From Batkoa obscura (taxonomy: Eukaryota; Entomophthoromycota; Entomophthoromycetes; Entomophthorales; Batkoaceae), in the NCBI GenBank assembly GCA_030770535.1, contig JASVEC010000091.1:1-64000 (forward strand): 64,000 nt of DNA, given 5' to 3'. Position 1 is the first letter of the stretch. Each line of letters opens with the position of its first letter. The notes under the pieces are model-generated. The model ran no database searches. It saw nothing but the letters and a program-made list of their open reading frames with translations, and was not told the DNA's origin. Positions 1 to 11,452 of the stretch are shown here, in pieces. The position numbers and the translations under genes are program-made.

Positions 1-2486
1 TTTTAGCTTTAATCTTTGTTCGCTTAAATTAATAAAACTCAACTAAGAACTAAAATTAATAAATTAACAAGGGTTTATGGTACTCTTTATATAATATACA
101 CTTTTCTAAAATAAAATACAAAATTTTAAAAAAGTTTTGATAAACTATAATACAATAGATAGTGTTATATATCCCTTTTTTACACTTGAACTTAAAATTT
201 TAATAAATTAGATAAAGCAGCTAAAAATTCAATCTCTTGACCCACCAAACTAAAAGGAAATTCGAAAATGGGCATTTTTAATTGGTGTATTATTTAGATC
301 ACCAATCTCACTATCCCGTGAAAATAAAAGTAAACAAATGGACTGCGATTGGAATTTTACTGGCTATGCTATGGAAAATAATGAAATAAGGTGTATAAAA
401 GAAATTGAATAATTGGCTATTGTATTTAAAGATAAGCAATGGTAACCTTTCTCCCCAAAGAGTGATATTATTTAGTTAAGGGAGGGCTTAATATAAAATG
501 CTTTGATAATAATTAATCCCATCCAATTATTTTTAGTCTATGTTTTATTCATTAATCTAAGTTTATTAGCTTATAAGTTTATTGCCCATTATACTATATT
601 TATTATCACTGTTGCTTTATCATTAATTATTAAAAGTTGATATGACGATTATTAAGATAGCGTTATAACCCTCCATTACTAATAAATCTGGCCTTTAAAT
701 TCATCTTTAGATTTAAGTAATTATGATTTAATAATATGACCTTTCATTAAATTTTAATTGGCTACTCCTTTTTTACCCAACTAGCTAGTTAATAATCTTT
801 GTCAAATAAGTTGATCTCAAAATTTACATTTATTAAATATAGTAATATATCTCAATTTAAATATTGTTGTATATTTAAAATTAAATCCATATGGGAGTGT
901 TTTTTTTGGCTTCATTACTTTTTCCATCTTTTAAGCGCTATTTGAGTGGAAAATTATTAGTAAAATTCTTAAATACAAAAACACATCCCCATATACAAAT
1001 AAATTAATGTAATAATACGTTCTTAAATCCTTATAATTTCATGTACAAAATATTGAATGCATAACATGAACTTTTATTTTTAAAGACGCTTTTTAGCTGT
1101 TCTTGAAAAGTACTTTCTAACTTAAATGATAACAAAAGTCTTAAAATTAGCCCAGTTTCATTAAAATCAATAAATCTTAAAACTGATTTAAACTCTTTCT
1201 TCACTAAAAAAATAACAAATTTTCAAATTTAATCTTTTTATAAAAACCGGTAGAGATAAAGAATTGCAACAGTAATTTTTTCCAATTTAGATAAAATTCC
1301 AATAAAAAAATGTCGATTGGAAGAAAAACTGCTGCATTTATTAGCAGGTTTTTTTTCAAATATTATTAGCTAATCTTTGACTAAAACTCACTAGTGCAAT
1401 TAATAATCTTTTTATTTTTTATTAAAGAATATAGAGCTTTTGAAAAAATCTGCTATAGTGTTTCCTGATTGTTGTTTATTATTAGTTTATTAAGGTTTGA
1501 TGAGGTTTGTAAAACAGTATAAAAACTATATAAAATATTTAAGGTATTATAGCATTCGAAATAGTAAAATAAGATAAAAAGCATAAAGTTAGTATAAATT
1601 TACCCATAGATCTTAAAACCTATTGATATAATAAATTGCCTATTATGTTATAATTAGAACTGATTTTGACTATAATTAGTATATTATATTTAACTTTCTA
1701 TTATATTTTAACAGACGGGCCACTTACCCTTAGCAAAATTCATTGACACTATCTACCTTTTATTTAAATAAACAACTATATTCTTTTTAATCTTTCAAAG
1801 CCTATTATTATCATATTGATCTCTTTTAAGTGTTTTTTTAACTTTGAAAGTGATAGCTTCTAAGTAAAAGTATAAAAAACTCCTTTTAACTGTTAAAATT
1901 GATTTTTATTTTGACTTTAGTCTAAATATTATAAATCATAAATGGCAAATTATTCCCTTATCCTTTAAGAATTAATTATAACTCTAAAATGTTCACAAAA
2001 AATCATATTCTTTCCAAATATCGGCACTTTATGAAAAACACTTTAAATACCTTTAATATATATTACTTTTAGTATAATCCTACCGTTTATTCTTTTATTG
2101 CTCTATGAAAATATTGAACTGCTTTGATATCAGCTTCAATGTTTTGTATCTTATAGTGTTTGATTATAAGATTTCAAAAGTATAGAACGTTCTTTAGATA
2201 CTCATCCACATTACAACAACATTTATAGGCTTATTAAACCTTTAAGACGAAATGTGTTGACTTGAAATTACTTATTTAGTTTATTTTCTAAGACTCTACA
2301 TAAATTAATGATAAAAATTTGCTAATACAACTCGATCTTAACAAGAAATAAAATCCTCACTTGATAATAAAAAAAGATTAAAATTTATTCATATAAAAAA
2401 GAAGCAAAGCTCTATTGACTTTAGGAAAAAAACTAATAAAGAAGATTAATTGTAATTATAATAAATAATAATCAGTCTTCTCGAAT
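1..2486. other. Intergenic, no gene seen
   Basis: Very A+T-rich sequence with stops in all frames. The only recognisable item is one MITE copy at 889-994. No tRNA or convincing coding stretch is visible. Confidence 0.6.
889..994 (+). mobile_element. Foldback MITE copy (forward orientation)
   Basis: About 106 bp including the flanking TA-containing ends. It starts ATATGGGAGTG and ends CATCCCCATAT. The inside carries the family core: a TTCATTACTTTTTCCA arm, the palindromic AGCGCT centre and a TTAGTAAAATTCTTAAA arm. Strand is defined here as + when the TTCATTA arm is on the left. It is non-coding and a near-consensus copy. Confidence 0.85.
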
Positions 2487-3560
2487 TTAACTGTTATTTC
2501 TTTCTGCATCACCAACCGCTTCGGCCTCCTTTAATATCTTCTTATTCTTTTTAGCATACCTTAAACCGCATGCATTACATAATCTATTATATTAAATTAA
2601 TACCGCTTTTTATAGCATATTATTAAATAAAGCTTACGTTTTAGGTCCTTGAGGTCCTTTACGCCACTCAGGTGAATCAACCGTACCACAATCCGTACAT
2701 ACGTGTGTTTCTTCTTCAGCCCTTTGTCTTTTGGTCTATTATAATAATAATTTAATATATAAGCTTGCTTATTACCATGATTTTTACCTTTTTGATTTTC
2801 TTAGTTGCATCAATTGATGGTGCATTCATCGTTGGAGGAAGTTGTTTATTATTACCGTTGTTAGGCGGTACACTTTCTGAAGAACCTGTTGCGTAATTGA
2901 TCACTTCACTGATATTATTATTACCACTGTTTGTTTTTAATGGTTATCATTAGTATTGTTTTGTTCTTGACTTTCTCTCTGAAGTTCCAAAAGTCGCTTT
3001 GTTAAACGATCGTTTTCCATTCTAAGTTCCAAAAAAGAATCAATAGTAGAAGCTGCTTTTGAAGGATAAGGTCTGGCCATTAAAAAAAAGCACCGTGCAG
3101 TAGTTGAATTTTCTGGAAAATAAGGATGACCGTTGATCTCTAAAATGATGAATTTATCATCTTTTTTACGGAATCGGTATAGAATTCGAAATACTTTTTG
3201 AGTAATAGCTAGATTAAAATCTCTAATAAAAGTATCAATATCGTCCACGTGAATAAAGTCCGTTACTTGACGACCCACTAACTCTTCTGGTGAAAAACCT
3301 ACCATTTCTAAACAAGAAGGTGAGCAAAATAAAAATCGACCAGAAGGTGATACTACATGTAAAAAATCTTTTAATTCTCCTAACACTCTCAATGGCCAGT
3401 TTTTACGTTTAGTAAAATCAGTTAAATGAGCACCACCAAAATTAGATATAATTCCTTGACCTGAGTTTGTACTATTTGTTGTCTGTTGATTGTTTTCGCC
3501 GTTATTTAAGGGCATCAGTGGCTCTTGAAAGGGTGCATTGTTATAGTTATTAAAGTCCAT
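2487..3560 (-). CDS. White-collar-2-like PAS/GATA zinc-finger regulator
   Basis: Probable partner subunit of a blue-light/circadian GATA transcription complex. Exon 1 (2972-3560) encodes a Gln/Asn-rich start, a PAS domain at about residues 60-165 ([20 protein letters not shown] is typical) and a short coiled segment. The PAS lacks the photoreactive Cys motif of WC-1, as expected for WC-2. Exon 3 (2638-2735) and exon 4 (2487-2583) together encode a GATA finger, [12 protein letters not shown] followed by [15 protein letters not shown], split by a GTAAGC intron at 2584-2637. Exon 2 is about 2788-2885; intron 2736-2787 is canonical. The first intron (proposed 2886-2971, GTCAAG to ACAG) is the least certain join, because the first frame otherwise ends at 2937. 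The model gives 293 aa. The start is the first ATG of the open frame. Confidence 0.85.
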
Positions 3561-4604
3561 TTTGTTGTTATAAAATTGTTAAATTGATTTAAGTTGGTAA
3601 AAAAAATAAAACGTGAGATTGGGAATTGAATCGTGATTTTAAATGGTTTAAATGCAAAAATTTATTATCTCATCATTTATTAAGTCTTTTACTTTTTGCA
3701 TTTTCCCATGTTTTTTTCCATAAACTCTATTCATTGATTTAAAACCAGGTTTCAGATTAAAATTTAATGGCTTATTAGTAATTTAGCTTAAGTTTTGTAA
3801 TGAAAATAATTGTAATTATGAATATTAGAATAGTTCTACTAGTTTTAATTTTAATTCTTGTTGTAAAATAATAGCATCAAAATTATTTAATTATTAAGTG
3901 ACGACAGTAATAATTAATAATCATGTTATAATATATAATATAATAAAATTCAATATCAATAACAAAATTATTTAGCTATTAGCATATTTCAAATCACTAT
4001 TTTAGTAAATAGAGTGTAATGAATAGCTATTATTAAATAAAAATGAGGGTTTAACATATTATTTATAATATAAACAAATATTTCAAATAAACAAAAATAT
4101 ACTTTACATTCACAATATGAATTGAAATAAATAGAAACTATATAGCTTTAATAAAACAATTGAATACAGAATCTCAATTAGCAATAGAATCAATTTGATA
4201 TGCTTGTCATTTTAAATTAAATTATACGAAGCTGAAACTAGAGATAAGACGAGATTAAACGGAAACTCCAACTATTTTAATAAAAATAGATTATTCCTTT
4301 ATAACAGTTTTATTTTCTTAATAACAATAAATTCATAATAAATTTGCTATTTCCCTTATAATAACTGATTTCATTTTATTAAACTAACTAGAATTTTAAA
4401 AAGAACAAGTTTATTTTATTAAAAACTTGTTATTAAAGGGTGCTAATATCAAAAAAACCCCATAGAGATCATCAAATTAAACCAACAGTAAAAATTAGAG
4501 ATTATATTAAAATACTATATAAAAAAACCACAAGCTCCATCAAACACAAAATATAAAATATACACCTTCATATTAACTTTCATTAGCATTAAATAATTTG
4601 AACC
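3561..4604. other. Intergenic (divergent promoters)
   Basis: A+T-rich spacer between the WC-2-like gene and the secreted Cys-rich gene. Apart from a TATA element near 4516 I see nothing. Confidence 0.6.
4516..4523 (+). promoter_or_regulatory. TATA box of the secreted Cys-rich gene
   Basis: TATATAAA about 89 bp upstream of the ATG at 4605. Several other genes here carry the same octamer 57-89 bp before their start. Confidence 0.55.
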
Positions 4605-5012
4605 ATGGTTAAGTTCACCTTCATCTTACTTTCTCTCACCACCTTGCTCCCACTTATCACTTCTCAATCAATAGATTTTAAATGCGAGTCTGTCTTTGGG
4701 CGTACTGCTAATGGCGATGGAACCAACATCTATAGCTTTACTTGCACTTGTAATGCAGAAATCAATGGAACCACCATTCAAGGCTTCTGCCGTTCTGAAG
4801 GAGCCGATACACAAAATAGTTGTCGTACATTTGCGCCTTTTATATCTAGTGACAGAGAACTTACTTTGACCATTCCGGAATGTACTTTAGGCAGTGCTCA
4901 GCCACAATTATTTATTAGACAAGGAGGGAGAAGTTATGAGCCTAATTTCCCATTGAATTGTCAAGGTGAAGGCGTCGCTGGGGTGAGATGTAATGGTAGA
5001 ACTACAATTTAA
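4605..5012 (+). CDS. Small secreted cysteine-rich protein, function unknown
   Basis: A 135-residue protein in one exon. Residues 1-20 form a clear signal peptide ending LITSQS. The mature part has eight cysteines (FKCES, TCTCNA, GFCRS, NSCRT, PECTL, LNCQG, VRCNG), enough for four disulfides, and no transmembrane segment. The ATG sits in a good context (ACCATGG) and a TATA box lies 89 bp upstream. A decayed tandem copy follows at 5526. I do not recognise the family. The size and Cys pattern suit an extracellular effector, adhesin-like or cell-wall protein, but that is only inference. Confidence 0.8.
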   Translation: MVKFTFILLSLTTLLPLITSQSIDFKCESVFGRTANGDGTNIYSFTCTCNAEINGTTIQGFCRSEGADTQNSCRTFAPFISSDRELTLTIPECTLGSAQPQLFIRQGGRSYEPNFPLNCQGEGVAGVRCNGRTTI

Positions 5013-5525
5013 TGGGCAGAATTGTTGAGTTTTTTAATAAATCACATTCTTTTTAACATTTATTTACACTATTAAATTTTTATTAAAATCAAGAATTAGA
5101 AAAAGGTTAATTAGCAATTTTATTCATAAAAAGATAGTATTTTTAATCTACCACGACTGTCTTGAAAAAGTTTAAAACTATTTAAGTTTTTTTCGTAGTA
5201 ACTGAAAGCGAGAGTAATGTTTTGTATTTAATGAAAATTAAATCTTTATAGGTAAAACTATACTAATTTTTATCACAACATCTTGCATTCTGTTGGCTTT
5301 TGTTTTTATTAAAAAAATCTTTACAGCTTCCCAAAAAAGAATTCGAAACAATTATAATGAGTTAAAAACCCAGTACATTATCAAAAAAGTGATAAACTTC
5401 AAAAAAGCCTACACAAGCCATCAAATTAGGTTAACAGTAAAAAAATCGAAAATTCCTATAAAAACTATAGAAATCTAACAGGTCTAATTCAAACTAAAAT
5501 AACATAAACCTTTCATTTAACTTCG

Positions 5526-5905
5526 TTGAACTTTTTATTCTTAACTTTTGTCAGTTTCCTTCAATTGACCACTGGTCAATTCATGAATTTCTTCTATGAA
5601 TCCATATTTGGTCGTAATGCTAATGGTGATGGAACTAACACTTATAGCTTTGTGTGCACTTATAATGCAGAAATTAATGGAACCATTGTTCAAAGATTTT
5701 GGCGTCATGAAGGAGCGCAGATCAAAAATAATGATCGTACATTTTCATCGATTATTTCTGACGATGGTGGACTTACATTAACATTCCCGGTTGTACCTTA
5801 AGATCCGCTCAATTAGCCCTATTTTCTAGAGGTGATGGGAAGAGCATTGAGTCCAAGTTTGGTTTAAATTTCCAGGATGAAGGTATTGCAGGGTTAAGAT
5901 ATTAA
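5526..5905 (+). pseudogene. Decayed tandem copy of the secreted Cys-rich gene
   Basis: Translation aligns along its length with the gene at 4605: FYESIFGRNANGDGTNTYSF matches CESVFGRTANGDGTNIYSF, and AEINGTIVQ matches AEINGTTIQ. The aligned start position reads TTG instead of ATG, a stop falls after the segment matching TIPEC, and almost all cysteines have been replaced. Upstream sequence at about 5400-5500 also resembles the promoter of the intact gene, so the duplication included the promoter. The coding potential has clearly been lost. Confidence 0.75.
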
Positions 5906-6453
5906 GTTAATGATTAAGTATTAGTAATTCATAATAGTAACTTTAGTTAAAAGAAGAGTAATTTCTCACAAATATATATAATTCTGAAGACAATTAACAG
6001 AATTCCCTACTTTTCGAAGTCTGATGCTATAATTGAACAAGATTCAATATAAGTTGACTGCTTTTATAAAGCAATATAAAGAAGATTAACACCAAAAATA
6101 TCAATAATTTTGATAATAAATATAATAAATATAATAAATACGGATATAAAAGGTAGTAAAACATTGCATTTTGTAATATTAAAAGTATATAAACAATGCA
6201 ATCTATTCCTTTGGGATCTCTTTTTATTGAGAGCTTTATCTATTTTCTAAATAAACTATACTTTTAAACCTTATTAGTTACGTTAATATAATCGCTTTGT
6301 TCAAAGTATACTATTTATCTTATGTTTATTTAGGAAAACTTTAAACTTTCTAATTACTGTTGGTCAAGTATTAGACTTATCAGTTGGCTCATCACTTTGC
6401 ATAAGGATTTCAAACCCGTAGTGACTTAGATATATAGAACTACCAATATTTAT

Positions 6454-6556
6454 TAGGGGATGTATTTTTGTGTTTAAGAATTTTGCTAACTTTTCCACTC
6501 AAATAGCGCTTAAAAGATAGAAAAAGTAATGAAGCCAAAAAAAACACCCCCATTAT
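6454..6556 (-). mobile_element. Foldback MITE copy (reverse orientation)
   Basis: Starts TTAGGGGATGTATTTTTGTG and ends CACCCCCATTA. The core CAAATAGCGCTTAAAAGATAG is replaced at a few positions only. The terminal ATAT flanks have drifted. Confidence 0.75.
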
Positions 6557-6635
6557 ATTTCTAAGCCAATAATTTTTGAGTAAATGGTTGGGCTTACATT
6601 GACAATTACTAGGCGTAATTTGGATAGTGCACAAT

Positions 6636-6740
6636 ATATGGAGATATACTTTCATGTTTAAGAATTTTACTAGCACTTTTTCTGCTCAAATAACACTTAG
6701 AAGATGGGAAAAGTGATAAAGCCAAAAATACACCCCATAT
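6636..6740 (-). mobile_element. Foldback MITE copy (reverse orientation, diverged)
   Basis: Ends ATATGGAGATA and CACCCCATAT with the family core TCAAATAACACTTAGAAG. More diverged than its neighbour 80 bp away. Confidence 0.7.
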
Positions 6741-6962
6741 CTTGTTTAATAAAGGGATGGAAAGAGTGTGGGAGCTGACTTTGTTTCAAATTGCTATAGT
6801 GGCAGCATTGTTGATATGAAATGTATTGATGAGACCCAGAGGTTAGTGGGTAAAGTATTAGATTCTAAATGAATGTATAAATGAAATCTTAAATAGTTAA
6901 ATTAATATTTTTATAGCTTTTTTTATTTAAAAAGAGGAGGAAAGGAGTATAAAACTAATTAT

Positions 6963-9254
6963 TTAAAGCCCCCAAAAATCAGTATCAAGAGCCTGTTGTT
7001 TTGGAGTAATAGGAGTGGAGGGTGGTTGACCAGCTAGATGTTTTACCAAGTCCTTTTTTCTTCTTTCTTTAATGATTTTACTAGCCCCAGTTTCTTTATC
7101 TTTATTCAACTTTACATTTTCAGATACTTGTCGATGATGTTGTAATCTACCTGAAGTTAGTAAACTTCGATTTTCAGAAAACAGTTTTGTTTGACGTAAA
7201 CTATGTCGATTAACATCTAAGGATCGTCGATCAATTTCTTTATCAATTTCTTTTTCTGCTGAAATACCATTGAATGAATTATCTTCAATATTCGTATAAT
7301 CAGGTCCATCTAATTGATACTTTTCATTACTAAAACCAAACTTTTGATTAACTGTACTATTTCGATTAGTGGATTTTTTAATACTATTAGCAGTGGTTGG
7401 CGGTATAGTAGATAATTTAGGGTTAGATTCATTATAATCCTTTAATTTGGATGAAATTGTGAGTTTTGTCACCTTTGCTAAACTTGAGTTTGTAGAATCA
7501 GAGGTTTCTACATTAGATACCCTATATTCTGATGGAAATATATATTTCTTCTTTTCTTCTTTGCCCATATTAATAGGTGAAATAGATCGATTAATTGGAG
7601 ATACAGATCTATCATTCCTGTGTTTTGAATGATTCTCATTTGTACTAAGTAATCCAATAGATTCTTCTTTTAATGTATCTTTCTTTTCAACTGTAAACAA
7701 ACTTTGATCAATATTATTACCCTTTGAATAATTCATTCCATAATCTGGTGGAGGAATTGAAGGAGATCTTAAATGAACTTCATTTAATTGATCTAATTTA
7801 GGATTAATGATGCTTGATCTTATAACAGAACACAACTCAATACTATCTTTATCACTGTTATCATCTGATTTCATTTGCTGAATATGTACATCCATATTAA
7901 TTTCATCATAATCTGTTTCATATTCAGTAACACTACTTATATCATCTACCATGGAAGAGAGTAATGAAGAAGTAGTAGTAGTGGTATTAATAGAATTATC
8001 TTGGGATTTTTTTTTCATTCGACGTTCATATATTGTTTCATTACTAGTTTTATTAGGTAATTTAAAACTTGGTGTATGTTTTAATTGTCCTGCTGAATTA
8101 GATAAATTAATTGGGATTGGTGAACTTGTATTTGGTTTATTAATAGTAGCAAATTTAGATACTTTAGTTGAATGAGTATTATTATTGTTATTATTATTAT
8201 TATTTGATTCTATCATCGACATATTAGAAAATCGTTGATTTTTGGGATTAAATTCAATATTTGGCCAAAATTTATTAATTGGATTAATCGGAGATAAGAT
8301 TACTTCTTCAATATCATTACTAGCTTGTGTTAATAAACCTCCCTCTTCATTTGCTTGATTATTTCCGAATACTGTTGTTGGTTTTTTATGTCGTAGAAAA
8401 TATAATAATATTCCTCCAACAAGTGATAATAAAATTAATAAGCCTACTACTCCTCCTATAATTCCTCCTATGGCTCCTTTTGATAAACCTTTATTTAATT
8501 GTTCTTTTGTTGCTTCTGGTATTGGTATATCACTTCTTGTTCCTCTGATTTTATTATCAGGTTGATCTTGTTGATTCTTACTTAATAAAGTTAAATCTTG
8601 TTTATTATTCTCTGATGTAATTTCATTATCATCTGTTGAAGTATTAAAATTTAATTGATTATTATTGTTACTATCAAATTGAAACACTTTCCTTATAATA
8701 TTAATTGAGCGCTTTATAAAGCTAGGTATTGGTATAAAATGATGTTGATGTTCATTTTTATTAACTAAATCAATATCCTCATTATCACCTTCTTCTAATT
8801 GAGGTAACTCTTCCTGTTGGTCTAATTCATTTATATCATCTTTTAATTGAATATCAATAGTTGAAGATTTAATGAATGAACTGGAAGTTAGAGCATCCTT
8901 ACTTTGATTTTCTAGTTCTGGATTAATAAAATCAATGTTGTTTGATTGTTGATTACTTTCTTTTAATTTGTTATTAGTTATCTCCTTAGATTGTTCTTTA
9001 TTATCTTCTAATTTTATTTCTTCTTTATTACTTTGATTTGGCTCTGTTGATGAAGTAAATATATTGTTATTTATATTGTTGTCTACTAACAATGTATCAG
9101 TAGTAGTTGATTGAGATGATAAATATTGAGTAGTAATAGATGGAACATTAGATATTAAATTAGTTGTATTATTAATTGTTGATGATGGATTAATATTGTT
9201 TGTAGTTGACAGTATTGAACTACATAAAGTCAATACTAAAAGGGATATGTTCAT
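6963..9254 (-). CDS. Single-pass membrane protein with long tail, unknown
   Basis: 763 residues in one exon. An N-terminal signal peptide (about 1-17) is followed by a Ser/Thr/Asn- and acid-rich ectodomain to about residue 255, with many NxS/T sequons. One strongly hydrophobic helix at about 260-287, rich in small residues (GAIGGIIGGVVGLLILLSLV), is followed at once by the stop-transfer motif RHKK. A roughly 470-residue cytoplasmic tail is low-complexity and Ser/Lys-rich and ends in LDTDFWGL. This layout recalls fungal cell-wall stress sensors of the Mid2/Wsc type, but there is no WSC domain and I cannot assign a family. Start chosen at the ATG giving the signal peptide. Confidence 0.75.
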   Translation of the reverse strand: MNISLLVLTLCSSILSTTNNINPSSTINNTTNLISNVPSITTQYLSSQSTTTDTLLVDNNINNNIFTSSTEPNQSNKEEIKLEDNKEQSKEITNNKLKESNQQSNNIDFINPELENQSKDALTSSSFIKSSTIDIQLKDDINELDQQEELPQLEEGDNEDIDLVNKNEHQHHFIPIPSFIKRSINIIRKVFQFDSNNNNQLNFNTSTDDNEITSENNKQDLTLLSKNQQDQPDNKIRGTRSDIPIPEATKEQLNKGLSKGAIGGIIGGVVGLLILLSLVGGILLYFLRHKKPTTVFGNNQANEEGGLLTQASNDIEEVILSPINPINKFWPNIEFNPKNQRFSNMSMIESNNNNNNNNNTHSTKVSKFATINKPNTSSPIPINLSNSAGQLKHTPSFKLPNKTSNETIYERRMKKKSQDNSINTTTTTSSLLSSMVDDISSVTEYETDYDEINMDVHIQQMKSDDNSDKDSIELCSVIRSSIINPKLDQLNEVHLRSPSIPPPDYGMNYSKGNNIDQSLFTVEKKDTLKEESIGLLSTNENHSKHRNDRSVSPINRSISPINMGKEEKKKYIFPSEYRVSNVETSDSTNSSLAKVTKLTISSKLKDYNESNPKLSTIPPTTANSIKKSTNRNSTVNQKFGFSNEKYQLDGPDYTNIEDNSFNGISAEKEIDKEIDRRSLDVNRHSLRQTKLFSENRSLLTSGRLQHHRQVSENVKLNKDKETGASKIIKERRKKDLVKHLAGQPPSTPITPKQQALDTDFWGL

Positions 9255-10573
9255 CGTTATACTTATAAAGTTTTCAAAACTTTATAAAGAAGAGAATGTT
9301 AATAATAGAAAATTGATTATTTTATAAAAATTGAAAAAACAGTATAAAAGAAATTAAAAGAATATAAAAAGAGTTGTTCATAACATTTTGATAGGAATTA
9401 AGGTATTGTAATATTTAATGAATTAATAGTTGGATCCCCCTTTTGCAATTTTGCGTTATCCGACATTTTTTAAAGAAAGTTAGAAAAATTAATTAATCAA
9501 TCAATTAATTAAATTATCCAAAATTTTATTAAGTAGTCAGACAAATAATTTATTACTATATTTGGTAATAACATAAAATTTCACTATCTAGTTTATAGCT
9601 TAGAGGTACTACTTTTATTATCTAATATAATGAAAGTTTTGTTTTTTAGACTTTATTAGTAATTTTTTTTAATTTTATACCTTCTATTAATTTATTCTCT
9701 CCTTTTCAATTATTAAGTCTTTTAAAAGAGACTGTCTTTATATCTATTTTATTTCAATGATATCATCTTTAAGAATCCAATTGTTATTTATTTGTTATTT
9801 ATTTGTTCTTTAAAATTGTAGTCACTCCATAATGTTGAACTTGATTTTTAAGAGTAGTATTAAACTAAATGATACATTTTAAATATTAGCTATATATACA
9901 AAATATACACTTAATTCCGATAGAAAATGCCACTATCAATTAAATTTAATATCAATTATCAAAGGAATACACAATCATTTGATTCAATTCCATTTCTAAT
10001 TTTACTAATACTGACACTTATTTCCGTCAATAAGGATATGATTAAAGAAATCGATCTATAACGTCATATATGTAATAAAATAAATTTATTGAGCTATTCT
10101 ATTTCCATGGATTCAATACTCCACATATTATTTTTAATAATACTACTTAAAGAAATATAAGATTCTAGAAGCTATTAAGAGATTTATAGGAAATAAAATA
10201 TGTAGTATTTAAAATAAAGATTCATCAAATTTAATACAATTAAAGGAAATAAAAGAATTATGTTTATCAACTCATTAAAGTATAAGATATATTGATTCAG
10301 TTTATATAGTAAATAAAATTGATACTAAAATAACTTGATATTGATTTAATTCGATTCAATAACTAATTATTAATTTGTTTTTTATAATATTATTGTATAA
10401 TCATCTTAATACAAATATATATATAATCAGCTAACAACACTGCTTAAATTGTAGTTCTATTGATGGAAGTGGAATTATCTAGAATTGACTTTGTAATTCA
10501 ATATTTAACAAAAAAACAAAAGTAAGATTTTGATTTCAACTTATTTTAATTACAGTTTTAAATGAAAACAATA

Positions 10574-10664
10574 ACAGGGATGTTTTTTAGTTTTATCGCT
10601 TCTTCTATTTTTTAAGCAGAAAAATTATTAGTAAAATTATTAAATCTAAAAATATATCCCAATG
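10574..10664 (+). mobile_element. Foldback MITE copy, internally shortened
   Basis: Begins AGGGATGTTTTTTAG and ends AATATATCCCAATG. It lacks about 10 bp around the AGCGCT centre, where TTTTTTAAGCAGAAAAATTA joins the two arms. Confidence 0.65.
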
Positions 10665-10935
10665 ATAATAACTTAAAGTTATATCATAATAATAAACATA
10701 ATAATAGACATAATAATAGACATAATAAAAAAATAAATAGCTTATTTAAGTGAATTTCTAAAAAAAGAAAACCTATTTATAGTTTTATATTTATTGTCAA
10801 GCTACCAGACAAAACTGAGTTTGATTTAACTTTAAGAATGGCAGAGTTTTGTAAATGGAATTTTTTCAGATTATTTTTTCATTTGAATTTTAATTAGCAT
10901 AAAAGCTTTAATGATTTATCATGATAAGCTATTAC

Positions 10936-11037
10936 ATATGTTGGAATGTTTTTTTGATTTCATTACTTTTCTATTTTTCTGCTTAAATAGCGCTTAAAAA
11001 AATGGAAAAATAATGAAGTAAAAAAACACTGCCATAT
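10936..11037. mobile_element. MITE copy with duplicated arm (near-perfect palindrome)
   Basis: Both halves derive from the TTCATTA arm: the left end reads GTTTTTTTGATTTCATTAC and the right end reads AATAATGAAGTAAAAAAACAC. The usual TTCTTAAACACAAAAATACATC arm is absent. It directly abuts the next copy, sharing the ATAT junction at 11034-11037. Confidence 0.7.
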
Positions 11038-11140
11038 GGGGATGTATTTTTGTGTTTAAGAATTTTACCAACAAATTTTCCGTTTAAATGGCGCTTAGAA
11101 AATGGAAAAAATAATGAAGTCAAAAAAAACACTCCCATAT
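11034..11140 (-). mobile_element. Foldback MITE copy (reverse orientation)
   Basis: Starts ATATGGGGATGTATTTTTGT and ends AACACTCCCATAT. It adjoins the palindromic copy with a single shared TA, as expected if one inserted at the flanking TA of the other. Confidence 0.8.
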
Positions 11141-11452
11141 CCTTCCTACTTTTCAGCTTTATTCATATTAATATTTTTTTGCTAATTATGCAATTTTGAT
11201 TTGATTGAGACATTTAAAATAGAATTTTTACTTCAAACTTTTCATAATTTGCTTATAAGCTCAAATATGTTATAAAATTTAAAGGAAGTTAGATTCAATT
11301 TGAACTTGGACATATTGATAAAAAATTTCATTAAAACCGAATGATGATTGGTTGATTTGAAACATTATCCCCAAAATCAATTCAACTTTTATCAAAAAAG
11401 TTTAAGTCAAATTTTAATCTAAATAATATTAATTTTTTAATAAATAATACCA

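Larger units (their letters stand above)
5906..6962. other. Intergenic with two MITE copies
   Basis: A+T-rich spacer holding MITE copies at 6454-6556 and 6636-6740. No gene seen; the open frame on the minus strand across 6440-6676 is MITE sequence. Confidence 0.6.
9255..11452. other. Intergenic with three MITE copies
   Basis: A+T-rich spacer between divergent genes. It contains MITEs at 10574, 10936 and 11034; nothing else is recognised. Confidence 0.6.
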
